Source of the DNA: Alphaproteobacteria bacterium
Lineage (GTDB): Bacteria > Pseudomonadota > Alphaproteobacteria > Rhizobiales > Aestuariivirgaceae
Direction: 5' to 3'
Length of the DNA stretch: 6,494 nt
NCBI GenBank assembly: GCA_026400595.1
Contig: JAPLOT010000430.1
Location: 1-6,494 of the forward strand
Below the pieces are notes generated by a model that did no database searches, was not told the DNA's origin, and was given only the letters and a program-made list of their open reading frames with translations. This document shows, piece by piece, positions 5,757-6,494 of this stretch; the first letter of the stretch is position 1, and the number at the start of each line of letters is the position of its first letter. The position numbers were made by a program, and so were the translations under genes.

Positions 5757-6262
5757 GCGCCGCTCCTCCGCTTGTCACGCAGGCCGAAGAACCGAAAACC
5801 ATTCCAGTTCGTGCCGGTGATGGCCTTTGCCGCCGCGGAGAGTGACTTGTATTTCTTGCCACTCATTTCATAGCCATCATGGCGGATGGTCACCGTGTGC
5901 TCGGTACCGTTCCATCCGCGAACGAGTTTCGTGCCCGGCAACGGGTTGCGCTCATCGTAGGCCATTCCCTTCCGTGTGACTTTGCCTTCGACCTCGTCTG
6001 CAAGAAGGTCCAGCATTCGGCGGGTATCGCGGCTCAAGCCGCCATAGGTCAGCTCCTGGATCCGATACCCGATTCTGAGCTCCAGAAACGCACGCGCATT
6101 GTTGGGCGCCGCAGTTCCGAACAGTGCCTCCCATCTTGTTTTGAGTTCGCTGACCGACAGGCGCTGCAGTGCCGTCAGCTGCGCCAGGACGGTACCGTCT
6201 GTCTTGCCATCCTCCCCTGGCCGCGGCAGTGCCGCAGGCTTCGGTTTCGTCGCAGTTTTCAT
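5753..6262 (-). CDS. DUF2924 domain protein
   Basis: A 169-aa soluble, basic protein of the DUF2924 family. An N-terminal Lys/Pro-rich tail (1-25) precedes VLAQLTALQRLSVSELKTRW (25-44) and WEALFGTAAP. The family's core motifs follow: ELRIGYRIQELTYGGLS (61-77), PGTKLVRGWNGTEHTVTI (109-126), and the C-terminal YKSLSAAAKAITGTNWNG (138-155) ending in FFGL. The C-terminal part resembles a small DNA-interacting fold, but no biochemical role is established. ATG 6262 is preceded by GGAGG at 6273-6269, six bases away, and the gene begins two bases after the stop of the upstream small gene. Its stop overlaps the recombinase start by four bases, so translation of the two is coupled. The constant partnership of DUF2924 with this recombinase type suggests an accessory role in the recombination reaction (inference). 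Family assignment is strong. Confidence 0.88.
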   Translation of the reverse strand: MKTATKPKPAALPRPGEDGKTDGTVLAQLTALQRLSVSELKTRWEALFGTAAPNNARAFLELRIGYRIQELTYGGLSRDTRRMLDLLADEVEGKVTRKGMAYDERNPLPGTKLVRGWNGTEHTVTIRHDGYEMSGKKYKSLSAAAKAITGTNWNGFRFFGLRDKRRSGA

Positions 6263-6264
6263 GA

Positions 6265-6468
6265 TCAGCCTCCAGCTCGGTTGCGAAGTTTGCGACGAAC
6301 AACACCGCTCTTCAGGGGCGAGAAGTCGACTAAACTGTCTCTGCCGGGCGGAGATAAAGAACTGGACTGTTCGGGGAACATGCGCCTCAGGCCGGCAGCC
6401 AGAATCCGGGCCACTTCGTCGCGGCGTTCGGAGGCCGTCATGCGGTTGGGATCCGGGGGACTCAGCAT
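6265..6468 (-). CDS. Small hypothetical protein, first visible gene of the recombinase operon
   Basis: A 67-aa basic protein starting MLSPPDPNRM, with MTASERRDEVARILAAGLRR-type helical sequence at residues 10-29 and a C-terminal segment LVDFSPLKSGVVRRKLRNRA rich in Arg/Lys. Similar small proteins commonly precede DUF2924 genes in alphaproteobacteria; their function is unknown. Neither the ATG at 6468 nor the internal ATG at 6441 (residue 10) has a clear ribosome binding site, so the start is uncertain; the longer form is given. Its stop lies two bases before the DUF2924 start, and the DUF2924 ribosome binding site is inside its last codons, so the two are co-transcribed. The operon promoter must lie beyond the right end of the window. 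Confidence 0.65.
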   Translation of the reverse strand: MLSPPDPNRMTASERRDEVARILAAGLRRMFPEQSSSLSPPGRDSLVDFSPLKSGVVRRKLRNRAGG

Positions 6469-6494
6469 GTACGCGGTTCTGCCAAATCGGCCGC

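Overview
The window reads as an accessory stretch of a GC-rich alphaproteobacterial genome or plasmid. The best evidence is the right half: a large serine recombinase, a DUF2924 protein and a small helix-turn-helix protein in one operon, a gene set known mainly from sphingomonads, Rhodobacterales and Rhizobiales. The exact genus cannot be read from the sequence.

Layout, left to right. (1) 13-833: a good sigma70-type promoter followed by a bestrophin-like/DUF4239 membrane-protein gene that is interrupted by one in-frame amber codon. (2) 834-1361: about 530 bases with no convincing gene, holding a hairpin leader and one doubtful Cys/His-rich small ORF on the minus strand. (3) 1362-2604: a two-gene operon of a YraQ/ArsP-type (DUF318) permease and a small CxxC thioredoxin-fold protein, probably for export or handling of a soft metal or metalloid. 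(4) 2643-2996: the orphan N-terminal piece of a heavy-metal P-type ATPase, cut off before its membrane and catalytic parts. (5) 3029-3802, minus strand: an intact ZIP-family metal transporter, convergent with the operon above. (6) 3803-4029: an intergenic stretch with a decayed copy of part of the next gene. (7) 4030-6468, minus strand: a tightly packed four-gene operon, transcribed right to left as small hypothetical protein, DUF2924 protein, serine recombinase, HTH protein.

Together the left and middle parts look like the remains of a metal-homeostasis or resistance island: an efflux-type permease with its redox partner, a broken P-type ATPase and a ZIP carrier. It abuts a recombinase module that may have mobilised or rearranged the area. 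Three signs of decay (the amber codon, the truncated ATPase and the vestigial HTH-gene copy) fit a mosaic region assembled by repeated recombination. I see no CRISPR array, no rRNA or tRNA gene and no complete insertion sequence. The least understood part is the DUF2924/recombinase/HTH operon, whose partner proteins have no assigned role.
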